64,000 nt of DNA. Origin: Peltaster fructicola. Taxonomy: Eukaryota > Ascomycota > Dothideomycetes. Location of the stretch: contig CP051141.1 in NCBI GenBank assembly GCA_001592805.2, forward strand, positions 2,976,001-3,040,000. Direction: 5' to 3'. Each line of letters opens with the position of its first letter. Position 1 is the first letter of the stretch. Made by a program: the position numbers and the translations under genes. Below are positions 43,301 through 60,123 of the stretch, one piece after another. Below the pieces are notes generated by a model, which saw only the letters and a list, made by a program, of their open reading frames with translations, was not told the DNA's origin and did not search any database.

Positions 43301-45284
43301 TGCGGCGAATGGCGATTGTTTGCCAAACGCTGATGTTGGACCTGCTGCGAGGGCGGTGCCGAAGGCTTACCAAAGGCCGATGCTGCGACTGGTGCGAATG
43401 GTGATGCGGAAGGTTGACCAAAGGTCGATAGTGCGGCTGGAGCAAAGACTGAAGCTGTCTTACCCGTCCCATTTGGCTGAGGGAAGAGTGAAGCAGATGG
43501 CTTGCCAAAGCCTGAGGCGGCACTTGCTTGAACTGATGGCGCTGCGAGGAGACCGTCAGCAGTGCTGGCCTGGTTGAAGATCGATGGAGCTTCAATAGTG
43601 GGAGCGCTTGACTTGGCTTCTGAGACGAAGAGGCCATCATCGCTCGATGCGTCGGCTGTGCCGATTTCGCCGTTCATAGCATCTACGTCTTGCATCTCGT
43701 CGAGGTCTTCTTCGATCAAGCCTTGTAGTCGAGCTTCCTTAGTTGACAGTCCATTAATGACGGCAGGCAAGGTGCGATTCCAGCGCTTTTGTTCTACCAA
43801 GAAGGACTTTGATTGTTTTGTCGCGGTAGGTTTTGGATCAGGTAGCTGTTTGTTGGGAAAGACAGAAAAGTCTAGCAACAGTTGCCCATTCACATTCTTG
43901 AATATCAATCCATAACGATCGCAAAACTCTTCGACTTCCTCTTCGTGGTCGAATGCCAGAGCATGCCGGATGTGCTCTATGTCCCACTGTACGAGGACCT
44001 TTGCGCTTGCCGACTTCAACAGTGCCTGGAGTATGATCCCGCGAATGAAGTTGAAGTAGATCTCTGCGACACATCCCATGAGATACGAGACTCCTCTGGA
44101 TTCGATGAGCCGCCAGAATTTGTGCCAATCTTGCTGGGCAATTGCATGCTGTGTTCGCGGCTTAAGAGGGCCCTGTAGATCATTTGTCGTGCACGCAGCC
44201 GCATACAGCTCCCTGGCCTTCCGGACACGTGGATGTTGTGCTATCTCCTGCGGCCAGCTTTGTATGCGGTCCTCGATATCCGGCGTCGAGTTCTTGAGCT
44301 CGAAGATGATGCAGTATGCTCTGAACTCTACCTCGTTTGGCAGCTGAAGCTTCCCACGATTGTCTTCGTAGTACTCCATCAATGAAACGAGAGCCTTGTC
44401 CAGTTGTTCCCGCTCTTGCTGCCAGTCATACTTGTCGTAAGGCTTCTCTGCAAGCGCCAATTGATGAAGAGAGACAATGTGGAAGCGCGCAATCCGTTCG
44501 TAGCACTCTATCGCAATGCTCACATCTTCAGGCTTGGTGAGCTGCTGGATTGAGAGGTCGTTTCGGATTGCTCGTGTCCTGTCCCAAACAAAGTGGTGGA
44601 CCTTCGCAAGGTGTTCTGCTTGTCCAATAACCTCATTGAAGAGATAGTCGCAAGTCTGCTTGAGGATATGGGGTGGTCGTAGATCCGATGGTAGCTGTTC
44701 CTCGATACCGGCAGCAGCTCTTCGAAACTTCTTCACCATGCGTTTCTCATCAGGCACACGGTCGGTCGCAGGGTATGATGGATCCGTCTCTTCTTTCCAG
44801 ACATCCTTTTGCACAACTCTCTGTACTCTTTCGAACTCGGCGCACATATCCTGGCATGTACCGAGAGGTGTGATCGCCTCGGCGAGTGTGCGTGGTTTGT
44901 CTGGGTCTGCGATGAGGCCATGGCGGATTGCATTTGCACGTTCGCGTTTGCGACTCTCTTCAAGCTGTGATATCCAGAAGTTAGCTCTCTTGACCAAGTC
45001 AGTGGGACGCTCAGACGTACCGTCGCATATCTCTCTTGCCAGTTGCTGGTAGCGTGTTGTGTTGTGGTCTCAACAGGTTTGCGCCATGTCTTGGATACAA
45101 ACGAGCCTCGAGGCTGTCGCGCAGGATATGTGATACCTCTGGTCAACCCAGACGACCCTCGTATGCTTGCTCGAGCTCTGTATGCTCCTCTCGTGCCTCG
45201 CGTACTTCCTCGAGCGCCTCGTGGATAACCTCTACTTCGTGTTGATGCACCGCGTGGTGGTCCTCCTCGCGCCTCGGACTGCAT
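40379..45284 (-). CDS. SAC3: Sac3/GANP-type mRNA export factor with FG repeats, one frame break
   Basis: Scaffold of the TREX-2 complex that links transcription and mRNA export at the nuclear pore. Exon 1 is 45284-45021 (RGG-rich start MQSEARGGPPRGAS). A 56-bp intron with a GCTAAC branch point leads to LEESRKRERANAIRHGLIAD. The SAC3 domain is clear: LGTCQDMCAEFERVQR, VPDEKRMVKKFRRAAAG, CDYLFNEVI, then FVWDRTRAIRNDLSIQQ and EIYFNFIRGIILQAL. A tract of FG/SPFAP repeats follows (about 43.0-43.5 kb). Within it, near 43345-43358, one base appears lost and the frame shifts. The continuing frame holds the CID-like region, coiled coil (ERYGIYWRSLCRRRRLARQG) and an acidic tail of Asp/Glu runs. About 1,600 aa in all, larger than yeast Sac3 (1,301). 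Confidence 0.88.
40490..40690. repeat. acidic low-complexity coding tract of SAC3
   Basis: GAN-rich codons on the minus strand encode runs of Asp and Glu near the C-terminus. The reverse complement reads as hydrophobic ORFs, which are artefacts. Confidence 0.7.
43020..43460. repeat. degenerate tandem repeats inside SAC3 encoding FGxPSASPFAP units
   Basis: Units of roughly 60 bp encode variants of AAxSTFGQPSASPFAP in the minus strand. They resemble the FG repeats of nucleoporins. The repeats also create long meaningless ORFs on the opposite strand. Confidence 0.7.
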
Positions 45285-46656
45285 AGCCTCCGTTATGGCG
45301 CAGTGAACCGGACTCCGTCATGGATGTGGTGATTACACCTGCTGTGAGTGTCAACCGATGTGCTGCTGCTGGTCGTTGGCAGGCAGCGGCAGCGACATGA
45401 CATTACTTTGTCTTTCGTTGTCTTGAATGCGAACATATATTATGACATGGTGGTGCTAACCGCATTCGGGCACGCGATGCACTTTGACTCCAACACTCTT
45501 AAACTGCCTAGCATTGCCTACAACAACGGCACTCTTCCACCACTATGCCTGCTTTCGTTCATCCTTTGTACACCAACTTCCAGTAGACAGTTCCTAAGAT
45601 TTCACTTTCCTTTTAGGTGGAAGTTCTTTGAGCGTGTATGACATCTCTGCATGCCATTCAGCCACGTCCTGTCATGTTGGAGAACATAACGCAATACACC
45701 TGACGCTGGCTGAGATGCGTACCGCATTCCTGATTTGCTGTATTCGTCGACACGCCGCCAATGCAGCATGCCCGTCCTCGTGGCGCCACGATCAGCAACG
45801 AAGGACATGGTGTAAGTGTTGGTCACCATCCGATCTTCTGACTTGATGCTGTCGAATTTCTGTGAGGCAGAGGTTACTTCAGGAATCAGACTAAAGCACG
45901 CCTTCATATGGTCTCTCACACCACACGCCATCCGCAATATGCACAAGATACGAGCAGTGTGTGTAGAGCTGTATAGACAGGATCACTGCTTCCACGCACT
46001 ACTTGCAGGGAGCGCTCTGCAGCACCAGGGCCACGTCGGCCCGTATGTGCACCAATGGCTATATCATGACTCGAACCAGAGGACGCTCGTATTGTATGAG
46101 CAGGTCCTGAGGAACTGACTTGGCTGACCAGCCACTGCAAATCGACTGGTTCTTTGGGTCCCGATGCGTTTTCGCATAGTTCTTGACAACATTTGACTGC
46201 CACGATCAGCCATGCGAAGCACATCCACAAGCATACAACGAAGACATGATAGTACTCAATATTCTGTGCAGAGCACTGTATACCTGTCCTACTCACAATA
46301 CCGAAAAAGAAACCCTTGGCTCGGCCTCACTATCATAGGATAATGCTGCCATAGCTCCAACTAAGTAAGAAGGTCGAAACCGTCTGAAAAGTCTACCTCT
46401 TTGTGATAAACAAAGGGCAGTACACGCTTATGCAGCGAGAGAATGTGAAACAATTACCGATGATGTGGCGGTCTCTTGAGAAGCTTATTTTCATTTTGAT
46501 GTCGTGAATGACTGTCGTCGAGGTTTCCTGCTAGCGTAGATGCCCGGCATGTGTAGGCATGCTCTGGCGCTGTGCTACGCTTGGCTCAAAGCTGAAGCTC
46601 GGCGTCGAGTCGGTCGTGATCGTGGTATTTTACATAGGTCGTTAAGTATGCATAGT
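45285..46656. other. intergenic region between SAC3 start and DUF2841 gene end
   Basis: About 1.37 kb. The overlapping ORFs on both strands (the longest, 126 aa, at 45916-46296 minus) show no motif, signal peptide or domain-like composition. I see the SAC3 promoter side and nothing else. Confidence 0.4.
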
Positions 46657-48750
46657 TCATATCGGTCGTGAAAATGGTTCGTAGCAATGAGTAGCCCTTC
46701 CAGCTTGGTGGTGAGTAGCTCGACTGTCGGTCCTTGTTATGGGCGAGTTCGTAAGACTCGCGCAGCTACCACGGTGGCGCATGTCGATGTATGGATTGTT
46801 GTCAGATCCAGATCTCATCATCAAGGCTGCTGAGCTCGGCATTATGCACATCTGGTTGTCGTATTGGCTACTAGGGAAGTAGGTCGGTTGACTTGAGCTC
46901 CAGACGTGTGGCTGCGTACTGGCAGCGATGGCGAGACTATGGTCCATTGGCAGGCCATATAGACTGGAATGTGGCAGAGCCGGTGTGTTAGGTACGGTGT
47001 CGAATGTCGGTTGTGGTATCTGCGACACCATATGGGTCGGGATGATCATATGGTGTTGGTCTTGGCTGAAGTTCAGGTTGTGAATGCCATGCTGCATGCC
47101 CATCGATATGGGTACGAGTCCTTGAGAGTCTGCAATGAACGAATCCGTTGCACTTGGAGCACAGTATGACGTGCCAGACGAGCTGAATGATGTGGTAAGC
47201 ATCTCGTCTTGGACACGATGTTGTGATCCTCCAGCTCGACTTCGGTTCCAGATGTCTTGGTATGTCCTGGACGCTTCGCTGGCGACAGAGTCTTGGTAGG
47301 GCTGCATTGCAGATGTGTCCATACGGAGTGGAGCGGCGCTGACCGTCGTGACAGGCTCGCATGGCGGTGAAGTCGACTCTGTGTGTGTGTTCTGCTTTCG
47401 GCGAGTGTGCTTCCGTTTCTTGGCTGGTCTATGGTGCTCTTCGGTCTCGATTTTGCGTATGTCCTGAGGCGTTGTGATCTTGGAAGACTTGGAACTCTCA
47501 TCTTGTCGCTGTCTCTTTGTTGGTCGAGGCGTGGTTTCAATGAGCTGCTCCTTGGCTTTGCGTTTCAACTCAGCCGCCTTTTCGGCCGGATCCTCGATCC
47601 AAGTGAAGGTATCAGTGCCATCTGTGCTGAGGTCAGTACATGTAAGGACAGCAGATAGCTCTCAACTCACCAATAGCATCATTGAGATAATCCTCTTCCA
47701 TCTGCGCGACCGTGTACAGCTCCTTCAAGTACTTGACACGAGACTCGATGGATTGTTCAGACTCACGTAGGTCTTTGAGCACGTCGATGGATGCTGTGTG
47801 TTGCAAGAACTTGGTCCACTCGCTCAGGTTGTGTGACGAGTGCGGCATCTCAGGGTCGCCGTTCCATTCCTGTAGCTGACCAGGCTTAGGTCGTAGTCGA
47901 AGCAAGTGAAGGCAGAGATTGAGTCGTTCTACAGTAGAGATTAGCTTGGTGGTAGAAGTGCCACAACAGCACGACCTACTCTCTTTCTTGATGTGATCTG
48001 GCTCCCGGAATGGGCACTCATCAGGATCAGGCCACCATTTAGGGATTTCAGTAGCGTCATGGTAAGGGAACTTGGCTTGCTTTTTGGGACATATGGCTTT
48101 GATCCAGGCTTTGGCGAGACGTTTGACAGCAGTCTGTTGCATCTTGCCAAGTCTGCTGATGAGAAACTCCTCGACCTTGTCTTTCTCGTCAATGCGGAAG
48201 CTTCGAGTAGTGACTGGCGTTGAGACTTTCTCGTCTTCGGAATCGTCTTCGATCTTCAGGATGGTCGCATCGTACGATGTATCGTCCTCGTCGTCGATTG
48301 CCATCGCTCCTCGGTTGGTTGACTCGAACGAGTCGAGATGATGTAGGTACTGCTGAGCTTTTCGGTCAATGGCAGTGGCTGCTGATGCCGTTTGTCGTCC
48401 TACATATGGTCAGCTTCACACTTGACGGCCAGCCCTGACGACATACTACACTGTTCAGTCATTCTATTGGCGAACATGATGCGTTTCTGGTGGGCTTCTT
48501 GCATCATGGCCTGCAATTGCTGCGGATTGAAGGCACTGGTATGATCCTTCATGTGATCATCGGATGCCAGTGTAGAGAAACGACCGCCTTTGTGTAGTCT
48601 GTAGGTGATTGAGCCAACGATAGACTCATCCTCAGCTGGCTCAAGATACTGCATCGGAGTCTGTCATCGTCAGTACTTTCGCTATCACGTCCGCAGAACA
48701 CTAACCTGCATGTACATTGGCTGCGAGCCGTAAGTCCGCCAGGTAGCCAT
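46657..48750 (-). CDS. DUF2841 domain protein
   Basis: Member of a fungal family defined by DUF2841, the domain also present in Aspergillus fumigatus HrmA, which affects hypoxia fitness and colony morphology. Molecular function unknown; probably nuclear. Five exons: 48750-48706, 48660-48447, 48399-47980, 47928-47671 and 47621-46657 (633 aa), all joining in frame. The domain (about residues 150-310) contains VKRLAKAWIKAICPKKQAKF, PKWWPDPDECPFREPDHI, LNLCLHLLRLRP and the helix KYLKELYTVAQMEEDYLND. An acidic stretch and a Lys/Arg-rich segment (KRKAKEQLIE, HRPAKKRKHTRRK, nuclear-localisation-like) flank it. The last 200 residues are Ser/Thr/Gln/Pro-rich with repeated Met and His, as in activation regions. 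Start MATWRTYGSQPMYMQ fits its short first exon. Confidence 0.88.
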
Positions 48751-50682
48751 GATGATGGTCGTTGTGTGATTGTCGTGAGCATTCGTAATCGTCGTTCCAG
48801 CGCTTGATGATGAGTTCAGAAGTCCGAGCAGGAAATCCGGGAGGATGTTCCGCAAAGCAACGAAGGTGGTACAAGCGACACCGAAGACTTATTGCGTAGT
48901 ATGCCAAAGTAGCTTGCAGAAGCTATGCAGTAGCACAGCGTTAAGAGTGTCGAGCGCGTGACTGAGGGTCTGTGGAGCCGGTGCCACGGCCAGAAGCAAG
49001 ACTTGGAAGTGGTTGGGTGTGAAAGATTATACCTACGACAGCACACAAAAACCGCGTGGTAGAGCAGAGGCTTTGTGAGTGCTGACTGGACCGGCGCAGA
49101 AGGGATGAGAGAACCTCTGTGGGGCTGGAGCAAAGCAAGGGAGAGAAGGTCGGTCGTTGAAGGTGTAGGAGGGAGAGAAAGAAGGGCACAACGACTGGCT
49201 ACAGCTGTGCTTTAAGCAAGCTCTGCTATGGTCTCCTGCCGGATGTCACTGTCGACGAGATCGCAAGAGACTTTTCCTACGGACCTCTTCTCTCGTCATG
49301 TTCGTTGTGCCTCGTTGTCAAGCTTCATATGCATGTAACAGAATCGATCGAGAGAAGTGTGCTCCACCGGGCGAGCTTGTTTTGCGTTTGCCCGAGTAGC
49401 AATCTCAACCTTCTACCTAGAAGACTGTAAAAGCATTTGAACCGGGTTGCTGGGTTCGGAGACGCCCAGGGGAGAAATCGATTATCGAGTTCGTGTCGAG
49501 CAGCGGACAGTGCGGCGAGATAAACCCAGATGCTCCTTGCGCGACACAGATGACTGAACGAGTGGAGTGGAGGCTGGGTCATGTTGCCAATGATGTGTAA
49601 AGAACATCGCTTAGCTCAAGAGCCGATGACAAGGAGGTGCTATGCAGGTGCTGCTTGCCAGGGTGGTAAGACGGGATGGGCCCTGTTCGATTGTCGAGCA
49701 AACGAACTGCCAATGTACGCCAGCACTAGGCCGTCGGGGACCGCGCAAAGGCTTGAAGCTACCAAAGATTTAGAGAGAACTCAATGCAGCAGTGCGTGTG
49801 GAAGTGCGGACTACACGTTGCGTCCTGCTCCATAGGATGAAGAAGCGTGAGCTGCAGGATCGGGGAAGCATAGGAGCGAACCCAAGTGTACCGAACTTTG
49901 CTTTTCTTCTTCGCTTCGAGGCATGAGTAGACGATACCGTACCGTGTGCATAGAACTATAGCCATGGCTGACAGCGGCCCAGATGTGAGACAAGACACCT
50001 GACAGTGGAGTGCGCCTCGATTGCGCAAGGGAAGCCCTATTCGATCGAGCGAAGTGAGACATCTCGATCGCTTGATCGCCGGTACCCCCCTGACGCACTA
50101 TAAGACGACCGGAGCCCTCTCTTCTTTCTCGAATGCTAGAACTAATGCTGTCGCCGTCGTCCGTGGCGGAACGTAGCGGCGAGATGAAGTAATGATGAAG
50201 AGGACACGTCGAGATCAATTGACTTTCACAGGTTGTGGATAGTCGTCAAATTTTTGTAGCTCTGGCGCCACAGACTCATGGCACCTGCGTGTCAATCAGC
50301 ATGATTTTCGAGATGTGCATCGGGGAGGCATCGGAACGGTTTGTTTGCAAGAGACGTCATGCAGCCACCGTTGAAGATATCTCGAGTCAGAGCGCGGCTG
50401 AACGGCAGATCATGCTTCAGATGTACATCAAACAGGTAAATGTTCGCGTAGAGAGAGCATATTGATGAGGTCGGTGACGCTTTAGCCCATTGTTGTGGCC
50501 GTAAGCTTTTCCACTGCCAAGACATCGACGGCTGCTGATCTTGCAGCTGCAGATGTAATGAAGATGTGACGACCAGAAGTCACGCTGCAGGAAGGGAGTC
50601 TTTAGGGTGTCAGGTACTGGTTCGTTTCACGTGGTATGGGTGGACTTGTATGTGTTTGGCATCTATGGAGGAATCAATAGCT
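48751..50682. other. gene-poor stretch between DUF2841 gene and YCF1-like gene
   Basis: About 1.93 kb, the longest stretch without a gene. It holds the upstream region of the DUF2841 gene and the 3' flank of the ABCC gene. ORFs are short, overlapping and unlike proteins. No transposon, repeat or tRNA was recognised. Confidence 0.45.
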
Positions 50683-55961
<5,279 letters not shown>

Positions 55962-56438
55962 TAAGATCGCTCTCGTGATGTTGTAAGCATGAGTCGGAAG
56001 GGTAGGTATTGATGGAGCGTAGGAGTGGTCGAGTCGTAGGATCGTAGGGAACAAGCTACAGTATCGCAGGGAAGATTTCTGTAGCTGCGCAAGAATGTAC
56101 AGAGAGGCGTCGAGGTGGTAGAGTGATGCGAAGGATGAGCCAGCGGTGTCTATGGTCGGAGCTAAGATAGCTTTCTTCACACACGCGTCACAGAAGCGTG
56201 CACGGTGTCATGACATGTGTTGCTGTCATCTATGACCGACGAAATTGTTACATATAATCCGACCGGCTCCAGTATGGTCATGATGAGAGAAAGGACTCAT
56301 TGTGAGGGAACGATCGTCTGCTGGTCTCGAATAGCCGGATGTCACACAATCTATGGCAAGTCGGAGGAAGGACATCATTGGAATTTCCATACTACCACGA
56401 CATATCCTAAAGATGCTAGCCCAATCGATCATCCTCGC
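55962..56438. other. intergenic, YCF1-like promoter and ADE12 3' flank
   Basis: About 480 bp. The first 220 bp stay open in the YCF1-like frame but have no ATG. Nothing else was recognised. Confidence 0.4.
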
Positions 56439-57749
56439 TCATCGCACGATCATGTTCTCCCGACCAGGACCTGTGCCGATGTACTTGATCTTGACTCCAA
56501 CGAACTTCTCAACATATTCAACATACTTCCTGGCGTTCTCCGGCAGATCTGCGTACTTCTGAATGCCCTTTGTATCCGACTTCCAGCCCGGGAGCGTGGT
56601 GTACTTGACTTCCAGGTTTTCTAGCACACTGAGGTCTGCCGGGAAGCTTGAAAGCTCTTGGCCGTTGTGGACATAGGATGTGGCCACCTGAATCTCCTCA
56701 AAGTCGTCCAAGATGTCCAGTTTTGTGAGATTGATGGCATCATACCAGTTGATTGTGTTTGAGAACTTGACCACAACCAAGTCAAGCCAGCCGCAACGGC
56801 GCTTTCGACCAGTCGTCACGCCGAACTCTCGACCGATCTGCTGCAGACGATCGCCATGGTCGTTCAACTGCTCACTGGGAAATGGACCGGAACCAACACG
56901 AGTCGTGTATGCTTTAACAACACCAATCGTCTCCTTGATCGTGCGCGGGTTGAGGTGGAGTCCAGTAAATACACCACCAAGACCAGTGTTTGAGCTGGTC
57001 ACGAATGGGTATGTTCCGTTGTCGATGTCAAGCATGAGCGCATTCGCACCCTCCACAAGCATCCTCACATTGCCCTTAACAGCTGATTCGATGAGTGGCA
57101 CCTGGTCGACGACATAAGGCTGCAGCTTGACACGGTAGTCGTTGAAGCGTGCAATCTCGTCCTCGACATCATATTGGAGGAGGTCTCCATATCGCTTCTT
57201 GAATCCTGATGCAAGCTGGCGCAGCTTGGCGTCGAATCTTTCCTTGTCGAAGATTTCAGAAATCCTGATACCGCTACGCGTGGCCTTGGTTGAGTATGTT
57301 GGACCAATGCCTTTGCCTGTTGTACCGATGTTTGCCTTTCCAAGCTCCACCTCTTCCAAGCCGTCGACCTTGGTGTGAAGGTCGAGATCAACGTGACAGC
57401 GGTCGCTGATGAGGACACGGTCGTCCAGGTTGATACCGTGGCTTTGTACAGCTTCGAGCTCCTTGAAGAAACCTGGCACGTACACAACGCAGCCGGAGCC
57501 GATCAGGTTGACGCAACCATCAGTGAGGACGCCAGACGCTATGAATATGTTAGCACAAGTCACACGAGCAGGTCCAGGCTACGTACGAAGAATGTGAACA
57601 TCAAATGTCTTGCCGTTCTTCACAATTGTGTGTCCGGCATTGTGTCCTCCTTGCGCTCTGCAGCACAGTTGAACACCTTCACTGAGTACGTCAACAATCT
57701 TGCCTTTGCCTTCGTCACCCCACTGCGCGCCGAGCACAATGGTAGCCAT
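56439..57749 (-). CDS. ADE12: adenylosuccinate synthetase
   Basis: Catalyses the GTP-dependent joining of IMP and aspartate, the first committed step from IMP to AMP; cytosolic. Exons are 57749-57587 and 57538-56439 (420 aa). N-terminal [19 protein letters not shown] is the catalytic GDEGKGK loop (Asp and Lys at the active site). [11 protein letters not shown], then [40 protein letters not shown] and [13 protein letters not shown] (the last Arg/Lys contact region) follow. The 48-bp intron after VHILR keeps the frame to [14 protein letters not shown]. Length and motifs are normal. It shares a 529-bp divergent region with the ZUP1-like gene. Confidence 0.97.
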
Positions 57750-58278
57750 GGTGTGAGTTGTCTACGCGGTCGCGCCGTACGTAGTAAGCTATTGGAGTCG
57801 CCATTGAAAACAGAAGCCAGTTGAGCAGCAGTAGACGAACTTTTATCGCACTCAAGCCCCCGCCCGTCATCGGAAGGTGAGCGCCACACTTGGCGGGACA
57901 ATTGGTGTGGCTTCACAGCTCAAGATTGCCTGTTGTACGGTCCTGCTCTTGAAACTTGTCATTCGAGACCTCAAGCATGCCAATATCTTGGCCTTGATCA
58001 TCTGTACGTGACAAATGCCATGCACTTGTCGACGCAAGATCCAATCTTGCATTCGCTTTACATAAACGGCTTCGCGTGGTTGGGTAGTGATTAACGTCAG
58101 CAGACAACCAGTAAGTCCATCTCGTTAGAGAGTGAGCAAACAGGTACGCGCAAGCTCTCTTCTTGACTTGTTCTCACATATGATCTCTCCTCAGCTACTC
58201 ATCCCAATCAGTCGAATTTGTGCTCTTCGCCATCTCAGATAGTGTGATCAGGCAATTTCAAACCCACAGCTCAGCCTC
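57750..58278. other. divergent promoter, ADE12 / ZUP1-like
   Basis: About 530 bp between start codons. Nothing was recognised beyond presumed promoters and leaders. Confidence 0.4.
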
Positions 58279-59658
58279 ATGGCCACGACATACGAATGCC
58301 CGTGGTGTTTCAACGAGTGTAAGGACGAATACGAGATCAATCTGCATATCGAGGAGCAACATACAGAAGGTTCCCCGTTTGCAGTCGAGGCTCAACGTAA
58401 TGAGGAGTCTTCGTCCCAGCCTGCAAGCAGAGATCACCTTAACGAGAAGTCATCGTCGAAGCAGAGATCCCTCCAAGACAGTGACAGAGATGTTAATGAC
58501 GAAGTCGTGAGATGTACGCGATCAGGTTGTGGGAAGAACATTCACCTTGGAGAGATTGGGGAGCACCTCAACATGCACGAATCCATGGATGCTTCGACCG
58601 GAGGTTTGGTGAAAGGCAATCTTGAGCCTGGGAGGATCGACGCGAAACTCATACGTAAGAAGGCTATACAGGCATCTCACGCCAGATCGACCAGATCAGC
58701 AACGTCAAGCTCAAATCAAAACAGCATACTAAGCTATTTGGCTGGAGGTAGACCTGTCAGACCTCGTCCTCCCTTACAACAACGAAGAGACCGGGGACGT
58801 CTGGGAACGAAAGAGCTTGGCCCACATGCCTTTGAGAAGTCGATGCCATCAAGCGTGCGTCGTGTGCTCGAAAATGCTGCAAGACCTGTGGCAGAGAACC
58901 GCATCTCATCCTCTGGACGGATAACCAGGCATATCTACTATCCAAACGAAACCACAGGTTTGATCCCCATTCTTGCGGACCTATGTGTCTTGGATGATAC
59001 AGCTACAACTTATCTATCTCACACGGAGAGCAAGCACATACATCGAATAAGATGCGATGGCAACTTCTGCGGCTACTGGAACATCCAAATGCTACTGAGC
59101 CATGTCCTCACCACGACCAACCCTCAACGCGGCCTCCCTACTGTGCTCCAAATACAGGACGAAATCGAGAAGGCCTGGTCCAACAACATCTGCGCCTATG
59201 GACGGGTCGAGACAGGAGGAGTGTTTAACACTCGCAAATGGATAGGTACACACGAAGCTATGGCATTCTTCCAGCAGATCGACATCCCCGTGTCAGCGAG
59301 CTCATTCCAGAGGGGTGAGCAGTCTGCATATAGAGATCTATTGGATTTCGTCGAGACGTATTATCTGGCTGGGCTCACACCTGAGTTTGAAGGCGTTGAC
59401 AGTACGACAGTGGTCACGAGATTGCCACCTATCTACCTGCAGCGAGCAGGACACTCTTTGACCATCGTCGGGCTCACCAGACACAGTAGCAGCGAGCGAA
59501 GCCTAATCATCTTCGATCCTTCACATGATACCACACCCACGATGTCCCGATTATTGACCGGCCGCTCTGCACACGCTACTCCTCATTCACTACTACAGCC
59601 ATACCTGTGGTCAGAGGCTCGACTCGCCGCGTGGGACGAGTACGAGACACTGACGTAA
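58279..59658 (+). CDS. C78 family ubiquitin peptidase, ZUP1/Mug105-like
   Basis: Deubiquitinase of the ZUFSP/ZUP1 family, which prefers K63-linked ubiquitin chains and acts in genome maintenance in animals. It is a single exon of 459 aa. A C2H2 finger sits at the N-terminus (CPWCFNECKDEYEINLHIEE, then QH), a second Cys/His motif at about residues 79-100 (CTRSGCGKNIHLGEIGEHL). The catalytic domain has Cys264 in GNFCGYWNIQMLLSH, His392 in AGHSLTIVG and Asp413 in IFDPSHD. A GTAAGT donor covers the stop codon (59655): splicing to an acceptor at 59699 would replace the last residues by a short tail ending at 59754, so the 3' end is uncertain. Confidence 0.9.
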   Translation: MATTYECPWCFNECKDEYEINLHIEEQHTEGSPFAVEAQRNEESSSQPASRDHLNEKSSSKQRSLQDSDRDVNDEVVRCTRSGCGKNIHLGEIGEHLNMHESMDASTGGLVKGNLEPGRIDAKLIRKKAIQASHARSTRSATSSSNQNSILSYLAGGRPVRPRPPLQQRRDRGRLGTKELGPHAFEKSMPSSVRRVLENAARPVAENRISSSGRITRHIYYPNETTGLIPILADLCVLDDTATTYLSHTESKHIHRIRCDGNFCGYWNIQMLLSHVLTTTNPQRGLPTVLQIQDEIEKAWSNNICAYGRVETGGVFNTRKWIGTHEAMAFFQQIDIPVSASSFQRGEQSAYRDLLDFVETYYLAGLTPEFEGVDSTTVVTRLPPIYLQRAGHSLTIVGLTRHSSSERSLIIFDPSHDTTPTMSRLLTGRSAHATPHSLLQPYLWSEARLAAWDEYETLT

Positions 59659-59754
59659 GTGATCGAATGCGCCATACAGATGATATTGACGATACATAGC
59701 ATAGACGATATGGGGACAGCACGTACGGGAAGCGTCACAGCAAAGCCTCAATAA

Positions 59755-60123
59755 TGCCATACAGCAACCACACCATGAAATGATTGCATGACTACCTAAA
59801 GGCTGCTTCGCTTCAGCTATCAGTAGCTGAGTTGCTCGAGCTGAGGTCATTTGAAACGCTGCAGGATCGCCATATTGAGCGACGCTACGCTGTGAGACCT
59901 CTAATTATGCTTAGATAACAACCGATGAGCTTTTTCAAAGACAGAAAATCGAAGCTGCTTACTCCCCAAGCAATACGATTCAGCAAGTCCTTGTAAGACT
60001 GCTGATGCTCTGTCCCTACCCAAGTCATGAAGGAGTGTAGCTCAGATTCGTCGTCGTGAGATTGTGGGTGTGTGATGTTTCACAACAGTCGTTAGGTCGT
60101 TGTGATGGAGTCGAGCTCAGCGT
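59755..60123. other. intergenic between convergent ZUP1-like and NAP1
   Basis: About 370 bp of shared 3' flanks. No gene was recognised. Confidence 0.4.

Noticed and set aside
42702-43577. Two plus-strand ORFs of about 140 aa inside SAC3, rich in Ala, Gly and Asp
   Set aside because: They are the antisense of the FG/SPFAP repeats; codon bias of the repeats keeps the opposite strand open.
46050-46140. GGTTCGAGTC on the minus strand, tRNA B-box-like
   Set aside because: The T stem does not pair and no upstream A box fits.
45602-46296. Minus-strand ORFs of 114 and 126 aa between SAC3 and the DUF2841 gene
   Set aside because: No recognisable motif, composition like shuffled sequence, overlap with plus-strand ORFs.
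48816-49189. ORFs upstream of the DUF2841 gene
   Set aside because: Overlapping frames, Ser/Leu/Cys-rich as expected from antisense of promoter sequence; no protein-like segment.
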